DNA of 64,000 bases. It comes from Dendrophyllia cribrosa. Lineage: Eukaryota > Cnidaria > Anthozoa > Scleractinia > Dendrophylliidae. Positions within the stretch are counted from its first letter, which is position 1; every line of letters begins with the position of its first letter. Shown piece after piece: positions 10,376-18,901 of the stretch. Made by a program: the position numbers and the translations under genes. The notes beneath the pieces were generated by a model. The model ran no database searches, was not told the DNA's origin, and was given only the letters and a program-made list of their open reading frames with translations. The stretch covers positions 4,331,558-4,395,557 of the forward strand of contig JAJLRJ010000007.1 of NCBI GenBank assembly GCA_024195265.1, in the 5' to 3' direction.

Positions 10376-10376
10376 A

Positions 10377-10856
10377 TTATTCAAAGTGTTTTTCATATTT
10401 TCTCTCAAACTTTTCTAAATCCAATCCCAAATCAATCACAATCCCATCAATCGCTTCCATTGCTGGAAGAAATTCATTTCGATTGAATATTCCACTTCTC
10501 AAAGCAAAACGCAAATCAGTCAATGTTTTCTCGTAAGTTGTGAACGCGAACTTTGTCATTTCAATTTTGTTTCCATATTTCTTCATTTCATTCCCTGTTT
10601 TGACGACTAATCCTGCACCTGAAATCACTCCCAAAATCACAGGATTCATTGTCACTCCTCCAGCAATTGCGCCAATCGCAACAAGAGCGGAAGATGTCAA
10701 ATTCACAAACAAATTCATCTTTTTGAAATGTTTGTGAGCTCTTTTCAAACACCAAAATCTTTTGTGATAGAATCGGAAGAGTTGCTTGATCTCTTCCAGT
10801 TTTTCTTCCCTGATACATGGATCGATGTGGTTGAAACTAAAAATGTCTTCTTTCAT
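10377..10856 (-). CDS. Conserved Polinton membrane-associated protein, 159 aa
   Basis: The N-terminus is charged and aromatic (FYHKRFWCLKRAHKHFKK). A hydrophobic glycine-rich stretch follows, near residues 50-88 (NLTSSALVAIGAIAGGVTMN and VILGVISGAGLVV), long enough for one or two membrane passes. The C-terminal half is helical (FAFTTYEKTLTDLRFAL). From memory, proteins of this layout recur in cnidarian Polintons, but I know no proven function. The Gly-rich hydrophobic core could be membrane-active. The frame is intact, the start context is CCTAAAAAATG, and it is followed by the fibre and ATPase genes on the same strand. Confidence 0.65.
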   Translation of the reverse strand: MKEDIFSFNHIDPCIREEKLEEIKQLFRFYHKRFWCLKRAHKHFKKMNLFVNLTSSALVAIGAIAGGVTMNPVILGVISGAGLVVKTGNEMKKYGNKIEMTKFAFTTYEKTLTDLRFALRSGIFNRNEFLPAMEAIDGIVIDLGLDLEKFERKYEKHFE

Positions 10857-10859
10857 TTT

Positions 10860-12701
10860 TTAGGCTTTTTCAAAAAGAAATGTGATTTGGCCAGCCCTAA
10901 TATTTACTGTTCGATCATCTATTCTTGCTGAAAATAACTCTCCTGCTTTGTAAACAACAGTTGAAAACGTGAATGTTTGAATTCTATTATCACTACTAAA
11001 ACGAGTTCCACTTTGCCGTTCTTTAGTTAGGATGACTAAAGTTAGTTGTGGAAAAGAAGATGTTTTTGATAAAATTTGAGAAAACGCTGTGATTAATTTA
11101 CATCTGATTGGGATGACTATATCAGTGAAAAAATTATCGAAAAGTATATTTACGGCGTTTCCTGATTGTTTATATCTTCCAATCAGCATAAAGTTATTGC
11201 TTAAATTTGAATTGAGAATTTGATGGTCATTCAAATCCAAGTCTCTTTGCATAACCATCTTTCCTGAGTCAAAGATGAATGGAGAATCATAAACAGAACT
11301 GGGAACATCGGCGTGGGATCCTTCAATTCCATAAACGATCAAATGAGTTGTTCCGATTGAAGGAGATGATGCTGTTCCCTGCCATTTCAAATCCAAAAAG
11401 ACGAATTCAGGGGGAGAAATCTGCCATTTATGCATGTGAATGATTGATCGAGAATAGTTGGAAAACTTCTTCGTTGATTGTTGGTTGATATTCAAGCTCG
11501 TGGAAACAGCGTCAACTGAAACACTCGTCATGGCCTCGGGAAAGAACTCAACAACCAAAGTGAACTCTCCTTCCGGCAGATTTCGCATATTAAATCCCAT
11601 TCTCCCAGAATACAAATTTGAGGAATCTTTCCCAATGTTCAATTGAGACGCCTTCTTATTGAAATGATGTGGAGAAGATGGGAAATCCACAACGCCCACA
11701 ACTTGCAAATCATGCCCATTGAAAGATTCCCCCGCATCACCCATGAGAAAATGAAATGCATCTTTGTCATTTCCAGCGGGGGAAATTGCTGTTTCATTCA
11801 CGAACTTTTTCAAGTTATTTTCTGTTTGTGTTCTGCCAGCCGCAATCTCCAAATCAACCCAAGATTTTGACGTTGCATCATTGTCATTTGTCGGTGTTCC
11901 CAGATTTGTTATTTGATTATCCCCCATATCGATTGAGCCTGTCATTGTTCCTCCAGCCTGGAAAAGAACAGTGTCAGCCACAAACTTAATTGATGACTTC
12001 ACCAAATCATTATGTTGATCGACATATTTTTTATTGGCTGCTTGATCGATTGCTGTTGGATCTTTCACGTTATAAATGAAATTAGTTCCCATATCCAAGC
12101 TTGTTTCCATTGGAAATGTTTCTTTTCGGCTGAGAAAAACATTCTTTGCGTCATCAAAGGAGATCAGATTGTTATAATTTGCGGAAAGATCGGAATAAGT
12201 TTGTTGTTTTGAATGCGTGACATGGAAAAGCCCTTTCAAATCAATGTCTTTCGTTACTTCATGCGTGTGAGCAGGTGCAGCTGGGTGATATTTTTTCAGC
12301 GTCACCATATTCACCGCAGAAAGATCATCGTTTTCATCCGTATCCAGATTTGTGATCAATTTTCGATCCATGTCAATCTCTCCAGGAAGAATCAGTTTCT
12401 TTCCCCTGAGGTCCAGATCTCCAGTCATATGGGAAGAACCATCAACCTGCAAAGAATCTGCTCTCAATTGAATCAGTTTGGTTTCCACACTTCTGTCTAG
12501 CGCGTCAACTTGGTGTTTTGTAACTGCATCACCATTTGCTGTTCCTTCAGCGACATTGACCAGTTTTCTGTTTGACATGTCATAATTCCCCTCTGATGTC
12601 AGTTTAAAACCAACTCCTGGCAATCCATCTTTTCCATCTCTTCCATCTCGTCCTCCCTGTGAGGTGTGTGTTTCAGAAAGTAATCCATTTGAATAGCTCA
12701 T
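10860..12701 (-). CDS. Fibre-like protein with collagen-like start, 613 aa
   Basis: The N-terminus has a short collagen-like stretch (GGRDGRDGKDGLPGVG), followed by several copies of a module found in phage and giant-virus tail fibres. The pattern is a DLD/SIDM-type strand, then ITNL, then a D-A-x-K-x-x-V-D turn, for example MTGSIDMGDNQITNLGTP and AIDQAANKKYVDQHNDL. The C-terminal 200 residues are beta-rich and could form a receptor-binding head. Fibres of this kind trimerise and mediate attachment; that role is inferred here. The frame is fully open, with ATATAAAATG at the start. The stop lies 4 bp before the ATG of the membrane-protein gene, suggesting a co-oriented cluster with the ATPase. 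Confidence 0.7.
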   Translation of the reverse strand: MSYSNGLLSETHTSQGGRDGRDGKDGLPGVGFKLTSEGNYDMSNRKLVNVAEGTANGDAVTKHQVDALDRSVETKLIQLRADSLQVDGSSHMTGDLDLRGKKLILPGEIDMDRKLITNLDTDENDDLSAVNMVTLKKYHPAAPAHTHEVTKDIDLKGLFHVTHSKQQTYSDLSANYNNLISFDDAKNVFLSRKETFPMETSLDMGTNFIYNVKDPTAIDQAANKKYVDQHNDLVKSSIKFVADTVLFQAGGTMTGSIDMGDNQITNLGTPTNDNDATSKSWVDLEIAAGRTQTENNLKKFVNETAISPAGNDKDAFHFLMGDAGESFNGHDLQVVGVVDFPSSPHHFNKKASQLNIGKDSSNLYSGRMGFNMRNLPEGEFTLVVEFFPEAMTSVSVDAVSTSLNINQQSTKKFSNYSRSIIHMHKWQISPPEFVFLDLKWQGTASSPSIGTTHLIVYGIEGSHADVPSSVYDSPFIFDSGKMVMQRDLDLNDHQILNSNLSNNFMLIGRYKQSGNAVNILFDNFFTDIVIPIRCKLITAFSQILSKTSSFPQLTLVILTKERQSGTRFSSDNRIQTFTFSTVVYKAGELFSARIDDRTVNIRAGQITFLFEKA

Positions 12702-12702
12702 T

Positions 12703-13335
12703 TTATATTATTTCATCAAAGTTTTTGGCAATGATTTTCCTCGGCTTATCCACATAGAGGAAAGAGAACGGATCATGTGTTGCTTTCAGATAATCTTCTT
12801 TGCTGACTTGTGTCTCCCTGCAGAGTAGGGAAACTTCATTGTTGCTGGGGAATTCGAAGATGCAAAAATGTGAGCAATTCAGTCGGATATCTTTTGGTGT
12901 TTGGAAATAACTTTGTGAAAGATAGATGACAGAACAATTCTTATGCCGTCCTTGAATGAAATAATCAACCAGGGGTTTTTGATTCTTTTCGCAAACAAAA
13001 TCATCGAAAACAACCAGTTTTTGATTCTCTCCTTGTAATGTCGAAACTGGGATGATTTCATCCGGGGATGCTTCCACGATGTCATACCCAGCTTCTTTGC
13101 TGATTGGATGAAATGTTTTCAGAAGATGTTGATATTTGGCTTGGTCAAGATTTTTCGCATAGAGATAAATTTTATCGTAATACAACAATCTCAAAATCAT
13201 ATCCAGGAGAACATTTTTTTTCCCCGATCCTGAAGGACCACAGATTAACATTCTGAAAGCTCGATCAGGCATGAAAGGATGCAGCTGTCGAAAATTTGTG
13301 ATTGGATCATGACAATCATAATTTGGAATCTTCAT
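12703..13335 (-). CDS. FtsK/HerA-type genome-packaging ATPase with altered P-loop, 210 aa
   Basis: Residues 33-40 form the Walker A loop, but read GPSGSGKK: the Thr/Ser that should follow the invariant Lys to hold Mg2+ is Lys (codon 13216-13218). Walker B is KLVVFDDF (near residues 105-112), followed by a conserved CSVIYLSQSYFQTP sensor region, as in Polinton, adintovirus and NCLDV packaging ATPases. The family pumps DNA into capsids. The frame is open and starts in AAATAAAATG. The P-loop change lies in an A-run and may be a real inactivating substitution or a sequencing error. It is divergent from the PPxY gene. Confidence 0.9.
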   Translation of the reverse strand: MKIPNYDCHDPITNFRQLHPFMPDRAFRMLICGPSGSGKKNVLLDMILRLLYYDKIYLYAKNLDQAKYQHLLKTFHPISKEAGYDIVEASPDEIIPVSTLQGENQKLVVFDDFVCEKNQKPLVDYFIQGRHKNCSVIYLSQSYFQTPKDIRLNCSHFCIFEFPSNNEVSLLCRETQVSKEDYLKATHDPFSFLYVDKPRKIIAKNFDEII

Positions 13336-13417
13336 TTTATTTCCCAGAAGACAAATTCAGATGAACATCTTGTTCAACATCATGTTCTTCATCCAAATTC
13401 ATGTTTGTGGACTTAAA

Positions 13418-14383
13418 ATGAGTTTATTGAAATGGAATGAAATGGCAAAAAGCAAATCTGCTTTGGGTAAAAAAATCAACTTTGTTCACGATGTCATCAC
13501 CCAGAAAAAGTTGGGTGAAGAGACAAGTCAAATCGGATTTGAAAAAATGTTCAAACCCATAACAGCAAAATTAGATGAGGTTGTTGCATCGAATTTGAGG
13601 CAGCCAGCTTTGCCAGTTCGGAGGAGGCAACCAACAACCTCAAAAGTCGATCCAGGCATAGATTATCTTCCGGAAGTCGACCCATTTGAAGAGATGGATG
13701 TTGGTGGTTTGTTTGACGATGAGGTCGTTTCACCGCAAGCAGAAAAACAAATTCCATCAACTCCACCAACCTATGAAGAAATAAAGAAGGAGCTAGGAGA
13801 TGACCTGCCTCTATATGAAGAAGATGATCCACCTTCATATGAAAAAGTTATTGAAGGGGAAGCAAATAAATTACTAATTGATTTGCATATCTACACTTAT
13901 AATACAGTAGATGCGGCTCTTGATAACCCAGATTTATACGCAACACAGAAAAAAAATTATCTTGAGAAAAACGTTCTTGCCGAGGCAAACTTTAGAAGAA
14001 GACAATTAAATGGTTACAAAGCTTCTTTCACCAAAAAGTTTAAAAAGGGGAAAATAACAGCAGAGCAGAAACAAATACAACATCAAGGAATAGATCGTTC
14101 AAGGAGAGCTCTGAATGATTACATACAACATTACACAAGGAAAGCAAAAACATTTCAGGGTTCTGGGCTGAGGAGAAGACAAAGAGGTGGGACCATCCGC
14201 TTTTTCTCCAACCCAAAAGATCTTCTCAAGAAACTTGAGGTCATCATTGGTTCCATCAATGCTGGGAATACAAATCTGGCAATCAGAAACACTGGAGTGG
14301 GCATTCTAGATCTTCTCCTGAAAGAGTCAGTGATTAACAGGTCCCAGCATGAAAAGCTGTTCAAAAACTATTTCAAAACATAA
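13418..14383 (+). CDS. Virion-associated protein with two PPxY late motifs, 321 aa
   Basis: Near residues 118-150 are PPTYEE and DDPPSYEK, two PPxY motifs in an acidic, proline-rich linker. PPxY recruits NEDD4-family ubiquitin ligases in retroviruses and in adenovirus protein VI. The C-terminus has a basic RRRQRGG patch and then a helical segment (LEVIIGSINAGNTNLAIRN) of a kind I recall at the ends of cnidarian Polinton proteins. ATG 13418 is chosen over upstream frame codons because of its ACTTAAAATG context. The stop TAA overlaps the TAAAATG start motif of the next gene. The precise function is unknown; a protein VI-like role in membrane traffic is inference. Confidence 0.65.
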   Translation: MSLLKWNEMAKSKSALGKKINFVHDVITQKKLGEETSQIGFEKMFKPITAKLDEVVASNLRQPALPVRRRQPTTSKVDPGIDYLPEVDPFEEMDVGGLFDDEVVSPQAEKQIPSTPPTYEEIKKELGDDLPLYEEDDPPSYEKVIEGEANKLLIDLHIYTYNTVDAALDNPDLYATQKKNYLEKNVLAEANFRRRQLNGYKASFTKKFKKGKITAEQKQIQHQGIDRSRRALNDYIQHYTRKAKTFQGSGLRRRQRGGTIRFFSNPKDLLKKLEVIIGSINAGNTNLAIRNTGVGILDLLLKESVINRSQHEKLFKNYFKT

Positions 14384-14384
14384 A

Positions 14385-15143
14385 ATGGAAAGAGAAATTG
14401 TTTTATCATCTTACGCCGTTAAGAACAAACAAAACAAACCTGCAGATTTCACAACAAAATTTAATCGTCCAATTATTCTTGATCCGAATGAACAATATGT
14501 TGTTGGGTTGAAACGAATCATCAATATGAGTTTTACGTGGTATAACATCAATCCACAATATGAAAATCAACTGATTAGATTTTCCTCTGATGGCGGGAAA
14601 ACATTTTCCGATATTGCTTTCCCAGCTGGGGTTTGGGAGTATTTTGGGATAAATGATTTCATCCAGGAAGCAACAGTGGTGAAATCCGATGGAAAAGAAG
14701 ATGTTTTTCCAATCAATCTTGCTTTCAGCAATGAAACTTTCAGAGTGACAATAACACTAGCTGAAAATTATCAACTGGATTTCACCCAATCGAATTTCGG
14801 GGATCTTGTGGGGTTTGATAAAAAGATTCTGAAGGAGAAAGTTAATGTTGGCCCTAAAGTTCCTAACTTGAGTCAAGATACTGATATGTTGAACATTCAT
14901 TGTGATCTGACAAATGACTCACTTGTGGATGGGGAAGAGACTGATATCATCTATTCCTTTTCCACATCTGTTCTGCAGGCATCATAAAGTTTTGAGCGTG
15001 AACCCATAAAAATAGCATTCTGCCCCGTGAATAAAAACACAATAAGCTCCATTCGAATCTATATCACGGATGGGAAAAGAAGAATTGTCAACCTGAATGG
15101 GGCAGACACAGCATTCTCGTTGATATTAAAAAAAGACTATAAA
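14385..15143 (+). pseudogene. Penton-like minor capsid protein (single jelly roll), in-frame stop
   Basis: The first 200 codons (14385-14984) match the penton-like Polinton protein: DPNEQYVVGLKRIINMSFTW, an aromatic beta-rich core, and a late acidic DGEETDIIYSF turn. TAA at 14985-14987 interrupts it, but the same frame continues open through a typical C-terminal strand region (SSIRIYITDGKRR...LNGADTAFSL) to 15143. There it runs into the next gene's ATG without a stop. So there is one premature stop and, probably, a lost natural terminator through a small indel near the A-run at 15128-15134. Pentons occupy the fivefold vertices of the capsid. Confidence 0.8.
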
Positions 15144-15526
15144 ATGAAAGCATATGAATTTTCTCGTTATTACCATCCCAAACTGGGGAAGTTTGTTTAT
15201 AAGCACAAAGGAACAGGCATCATTTTTGATTCCATCTTCAAGCCACTGAAAAAGATGGCAGGACCAGCCATGAAAGGAATTCTCAAGAAAGTTGCGAAAA
15301 AAGCATTGGACGCAGGAATTTCTCACGCTGGAGAAAACTAGGTAAAGCAGCGGTGGAGAAATCAGGTGATTTGATTATGAAAAAACTGGGAAACATGAAG
15401 ATTGGAAAACCATCTGCGAGTCCTGTGAAACGAGGACGAAAACCACAATCACTCCCTGTGAAACAACCACAGAGAGAAACTGCAAATGATATCTTGAATA
15501 GACTGATCAGTGGCCAAGGAATTTAA
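15144..15526 (+). pseudogene. Basic virion core-like protein, frameshifted
   Basis: It starts at ATG 15144 (CTATAAAATG) with a conserved opening (FSRYYHPKLGKFVYKHKGTG), followed by an amphipathic Lys-rich helix (KKMAGPAMKGILKKVAKKAL). The frame stops at 15339-15341. The shifted frame from about 15335 continues for some 60 codons of Lys/Arg-rich sequence to TAA 15524-15526, 14 bp before the major capsid gene. The break sits in a GAGAAAAC run. Composition suggests a DNA-binding core protein or an amphipathic membrane-active peptide precursor, like adenovirus pX or pVI pieces. The exact identity is uncertain. Confidence 0.7.
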
Positions 15527-15540
15527 AATAATCTATCAAA

Positions 15541-16827
15541 ATGGCTTTTCGATCGAATGAATATCTCCAAAGAAATGAATTAGTAAGATTCCAGTTGGAT
15601 GATGTACTCAGAGCCCCAGCAAATGGGCAGCATCAAACGAAAAATGGTTATAAATTTACCGTTAATGACAGATCGGCTTTTTATGACTGGCATAACGCTT
15701 ATTTTGAAGTGCAATTTCAACTCCAGAAATTAGCAGATGGTGCTGGATATGCTGCTGCTGATAGGATAACAGTCATAAATGGCTCACATTCCCTGATAAA
15801 ACACATGACCATCAGATCTGCAGGGAAGATTGTTTACGAACCTGACAATCTGCATAAAGTTACTTTTGTTAAAAATCTGTTGGAATACTCAGATGACTTC
15901 AGCAGGTCAGTAGCAAAGAACAGTTTCTGGTATTTAGATGTGAATGCAACAACAGCTGCGAATAACACAGGATTTGAAGCGAGACGACTGCAAACTCAAG
16001 CTCTTCGAGACAATGGAACTGGAGGTGCTAAAGATGTTAACGTGATTATCCCCCTGAATCGTTTCTCCTTTTTCGAAGAACTAGAAGACAGGCTGTTGGT
16101 CCCAATGCAACTGCAATTTGAAATTAATCTTCAACAGGATGATGAATTAATTCATATGGCAAATGGCACTGATGACGGAAGAGTTGTTATCAACAGATTT
16201 TTGCTTTGGGTACCAAGACTGACTCCCAAAGATTTTCTTTATGATAAATTTGTCAGTTCATTCCTGAAAGAATCACAATGGAAGTATCTGAGAGAAACAT
16301 ATGAACAATCAGCTCCTGCACAATCATCAGGGTTCTTCCAGATTTCAGCGAGCATTGATAATGTAAGGCATATTTTTGTCTGGCTGAAAAGAACAGCTCC
16401 ACCCAATGATGACCCTGCAGAAGACTCTCCATATTTGATGGACACTTTCAAGCTGAATGCAGCAGATGCAAACTCATCCTTGTCAACTTGCAGATTGGAG
16501 TATGGAAATGGAGTGTTTTATCCTGAAACTGACTATGACACAGAATCAAAAGTCAGAATCTTCAATGATGTCATGGCTTATGCAATGAGGAAAAATGACT
16601 TCAACACTGGGACTCAGTTGAATTTGGCTAACTTTCAATCACTTTATAGCCTCATTTATTTCGACTTGTCTTACCAAGCTGAAAAACCAACACGAGATCC
16701 CAAACAGCTAATATTTCGATATACACTGAATGCCAATGCAACTGCCGCCATCAATGTGCATGCAGTGGTTCTTTATGAGGAAACAGCTAAGATTGATAAA
16801 GTTGGAAATGAATTAGTCATTGCCTAA
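15541..16827 (+). CDS. MCP: Major capsid protein, double jelly roll, 428 aa
   Basis: An intact frame that matches the Polinton major capsid protein throughout: YDWHNAYFEVQFQLQK (near residue 42), VINGSHSLIKHM (near 79), KVTFVKNLLEYSDDFSRSV (near 107), and the second jelly roll with SLYSLIYFDLSYQAEKPTRD (near 362). Trimers of two stacked jelly rolls form the hexons in this family. It starts at CTATCAAAATG, the same context as the triple-HTH gene. It lies between core and minor capsid genes in one long plus-strand run. No lesion is seen, which contrasts with its broken neighbours. Confidence 0.95.
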   Translation: MAFRSNEYLQRNELVRFQLDDVLRAPANGQHQTKNGYKFTVNDRSAFYDWHNAYFEVQFQLQKLADGAGYAAADRITVINGSHSLIKHMTIRSAGKIVYEPDNLHKVTFVKNLLEYSDDFSRSVAKNSFWYLDVNATTAANNTGFEARRLQTQALRDNGTGGAKDVNVIIPLNRFSFFEELEDRLLVPMQLQFEINLQQDDELIHMANGTDDGRVVINRFLLWVPRLTPKDFLYDKFVSSFLKESQWKYLRETYEQSAPAQSSGFFQISASIDNVRHIFVWLKRTAPPNDDPAEDSPYLMDTFKLNAADANSSLSTCRLEYGNGVFYPETDYDTESKVRIFNDVMAYAMRKNDFNTGTQLNLANFQSLYSLIYFDLSYQAEKPTRDPKQLIFRYTLNANATAAINVHAVVLYEETAKIDKVGNELVIA

Positions 16828-16847
16828 AACATATGTTATCATTAAAA

Positions 16848-17650
16848 ATGACAACATATCACCCATATAAAGTAAATTTGTCTGAAGGGCAAAAACAAAA
16901 GCTTGGAAGAGCATTCAGAACAAACACTCCAGTCACCCTGAGATTGGGTAGTAATCAAACAAGTGGAAATGATGAACTGATGCTGACAGCCAATCAAATT
17001 AAAAGAATCGCAAAAGCAAAATCTCTGGGAAATGGAGTTGAGATTAAGATAACAAAAACACAAATCAGAAAAGTAATGAAACAAGGTGGAAGTCTATTTT
17101 CTGCTATTATACCTCTAGCCAAAACACTTGCACCAACCCTGGCTAAAACACTGGGATTATCAGCACTTGCTGGTTTGGCGAGTGAAGGAGCAAGTCAAGT
17201 AGTTAAAAAGATAAGCGGAAGCGGCGGTCAGATTGGTGGGTTTCTCATCCCCCAAGATAAAATTCAGAAACTGATTGACAATAAAAATTTGTTGACAAAT
17301 AAACAGAAACAGGACATTTTGGTTGCCCTTCAATCAGGGGGGCAAGTAGTTGTGAGACCAACTCAAAAACAATCTGGAGGAGCATTAGGCGCTATTCTAG
17401 CAGCCATTGGTATTCCGCTGGCTATTGACATGGTGAAAAACCTGTTTGGGAAAGGCGCACCAAGAGTTGGACGCCCAAAAGGAAAAGGAGCTCCAAGATT
17501 GGGGACTCCTTGGGCACGGCCTCCTCCAGTCGTTGGCAGTTGGGGAAACCCTGTTGGAATGGGAAAAAAAAATCAAAAAAGGGCAAAGGACTTCTGTTAG
17601 GGTCGAAAAGTCCATTCAACAGCATTCCAATTCTCGGGGCACTTCTATGA
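16848..17650 (+). pseudogene. Minor capsid/cement-like protein, C-terminal frameshift
   Basis: Start ATG 16848 (CATTAAAAATG). The N-terminus (VNLSEGQKQKLGRAFR...LTANQIKRIAKAKSLG) and the IKITKTQIRKV motif are typical of a conserved Polinton virion protein. Hydrophobic Ala/Leu-rich stretches follow near residues 75-105 and 185-205, then GGFLIPQDKIQKLI and RPTQKQSGG. The frame ends at 17600 with a spurious tail. The other frame, after the A9 run at 17564-17572, is open for the conserved C-terminus and stops at TGA 17648-17650, overlapping the protease ATG as ATGA. The break is a single-base length change in an A-run. Confidence 0.75.
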
Positions 17651-18093
17651 GGCCTCCTAAATTTGTAATTAAACCGCTGTCAAATATTGATCTGTTGAAT
17701 TGGATTGAATATCTGGGGATTCCCAATTTCAAAGGAATATTTGCAAGAGATGAAGCTATGCCCAAAAAACACAGCCCATGCATCATCAATCTTGATTCAC
17801 TCAAAAATGCAGGAACTCATTGGGTTTGTTGCGCCCCATCGCATGATAAAAAGTTCTTGTGGTATTTTGATAGTTTTGGAATGGGCTATCCTCTCGAATT
17901 CAAAAGCGCTGGGAAACAAATACTTTATAACACAAGTCAGTATCAAAACATCAACAGTGTTCTTTGCGGGTATTATTGCCTTTATTTCCTGCATCAATGG
18001 TCGCAGGGGAAAGATTTCTATGATATTCTCCAACCTTTCAGTTTGACTGACACAATGCAAAATGAGAAATTCATAAAAGATTATTTCAATTAA
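17647..18093 (+). CDS. PRO: Adenain-like cysteine protease, 148 aa
   Basis: Catalytic residues are visible: His in GTHWVCC (near residue 59), Asp in WYFDSFG (near 77) and Cys in NSVLCGYYCLYFLHQW (near 104), the Ulp1/adenain (peptidase C5/C48) layout. In adenoviruses and Polintons this enzyme cuts capsid and core precursors. I place the start at ATG 17647 because it overlaps the stop of the preceding gene by ATGA and gives the usual length. It is the only Polinton gene here without AAA before its ATG, suggesting coupled or leaky translation. The frame is intact. Confidence 0.9.
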   Translation: MRPPKFVIKPLSNIDLLNWIEYLGIPNFKGIFARDEAMPKKHSPCIINLDSLKNAGTHWVCCAPSHDKKFLWYFDSFGMGYPLEFKSAGKQILYNTSQYQNINSVLCGYYCLYFLHQWSQGKDFYDILQPFSLTDTMQNEKFIKDYFN

Positions 18094-18095
18094 AA

Positions 18096-18901
18096 ATGGA
18101 ATCATATTGCGTCAAAGAAAAAAGAGTCACTGGTTGTGTTGAACCATCCGGATATATGACTGCAAAAAATGGGAGAAAGATGTTTTTCTGCCATTGCGCT
18201 TCATGCGGAATTAAAAAAACAAAGTTCGTGAAACAGGGAAACTGAGTCTGCCCTCACAAGGTGGGGGCATTGGAGAATTGGCTTTGACTGGTTTTGCTCA
18301 TGCAATTCCATGGTTGGGAAAGAAAACAGTTGAAATGGGGAGATATGGGGCAAGTGAATTGATGAGGAATAAAAACGCTCAGAAAAAAGCATTGGATTTC
18401 GCACTTGACAAGATGAAACCATTTCTTGCCAAAACCTTTTCCGATATGCTCAATCAACTGAGCACGGCGATTAGGCCAAACAGAAAGTATAAGACAGAGA
18501 GAAAAGATTTGGATGGGAGTGGGCTGGATGTTCATGCTTTAATTGGGAAGCTGCCCAGGCCGAAAAAAGGATTCACTCTTCCCGGACATAACTTCACTGG
18601 TCCGTATAACCCTTTGGAAAAGCAAGTTAGATTCGATGAAAAGGGGAAGATTCTTGAAATTTATCAGCAGCCCACGGGAAAAACAGACGCAGTTGCTATG
18701 CAACACGATGTGGATTATTCAGTTTGCGCAAAGAAAACTAATCCACGCAAATGTAAAAATGAAGCAGACAGGAAAATGGTCACCGCTTTGGATTCCATTC
18801 CCTGGAAAGAAAGACAGTGGGGTCATACTTTGGCACGAAATACCATTGATGTAAAACAAAAACTTGGTTTGGGTGCCCCAAAAAACGGGAAAAGATTTTG
18901 A
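18096..18901 (+). pseudogene. Zinc-ribbon (DUF5679-like) plus PLA2-like virion protein, frameshifted
   Basis: Frame 1 (18096-18245) encodes a zinc-ribbon with the pattern YCVK...TAKNGRKMFFCHCASCG. Frame 2, open from about 18236 to 18901, continues with a hydrophobic helix (LALTGFAHAIPWLGKKTVEM) and then a phospholipase A2-like domain: glycine-rich loop LPGHNFTGPYNPL (near 18578) and His-Asp dyad MQHDVDYSVC (near 18700), then CKNEADRKM. One frame change near 18230-18243 separates the halves. Parvoviral VP1 carries a comparable PLA2 for membrane escape; the same use here is inference. It starts 2 bp after the protease stop in AATTAAAAATG. Confidence 0.8.
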
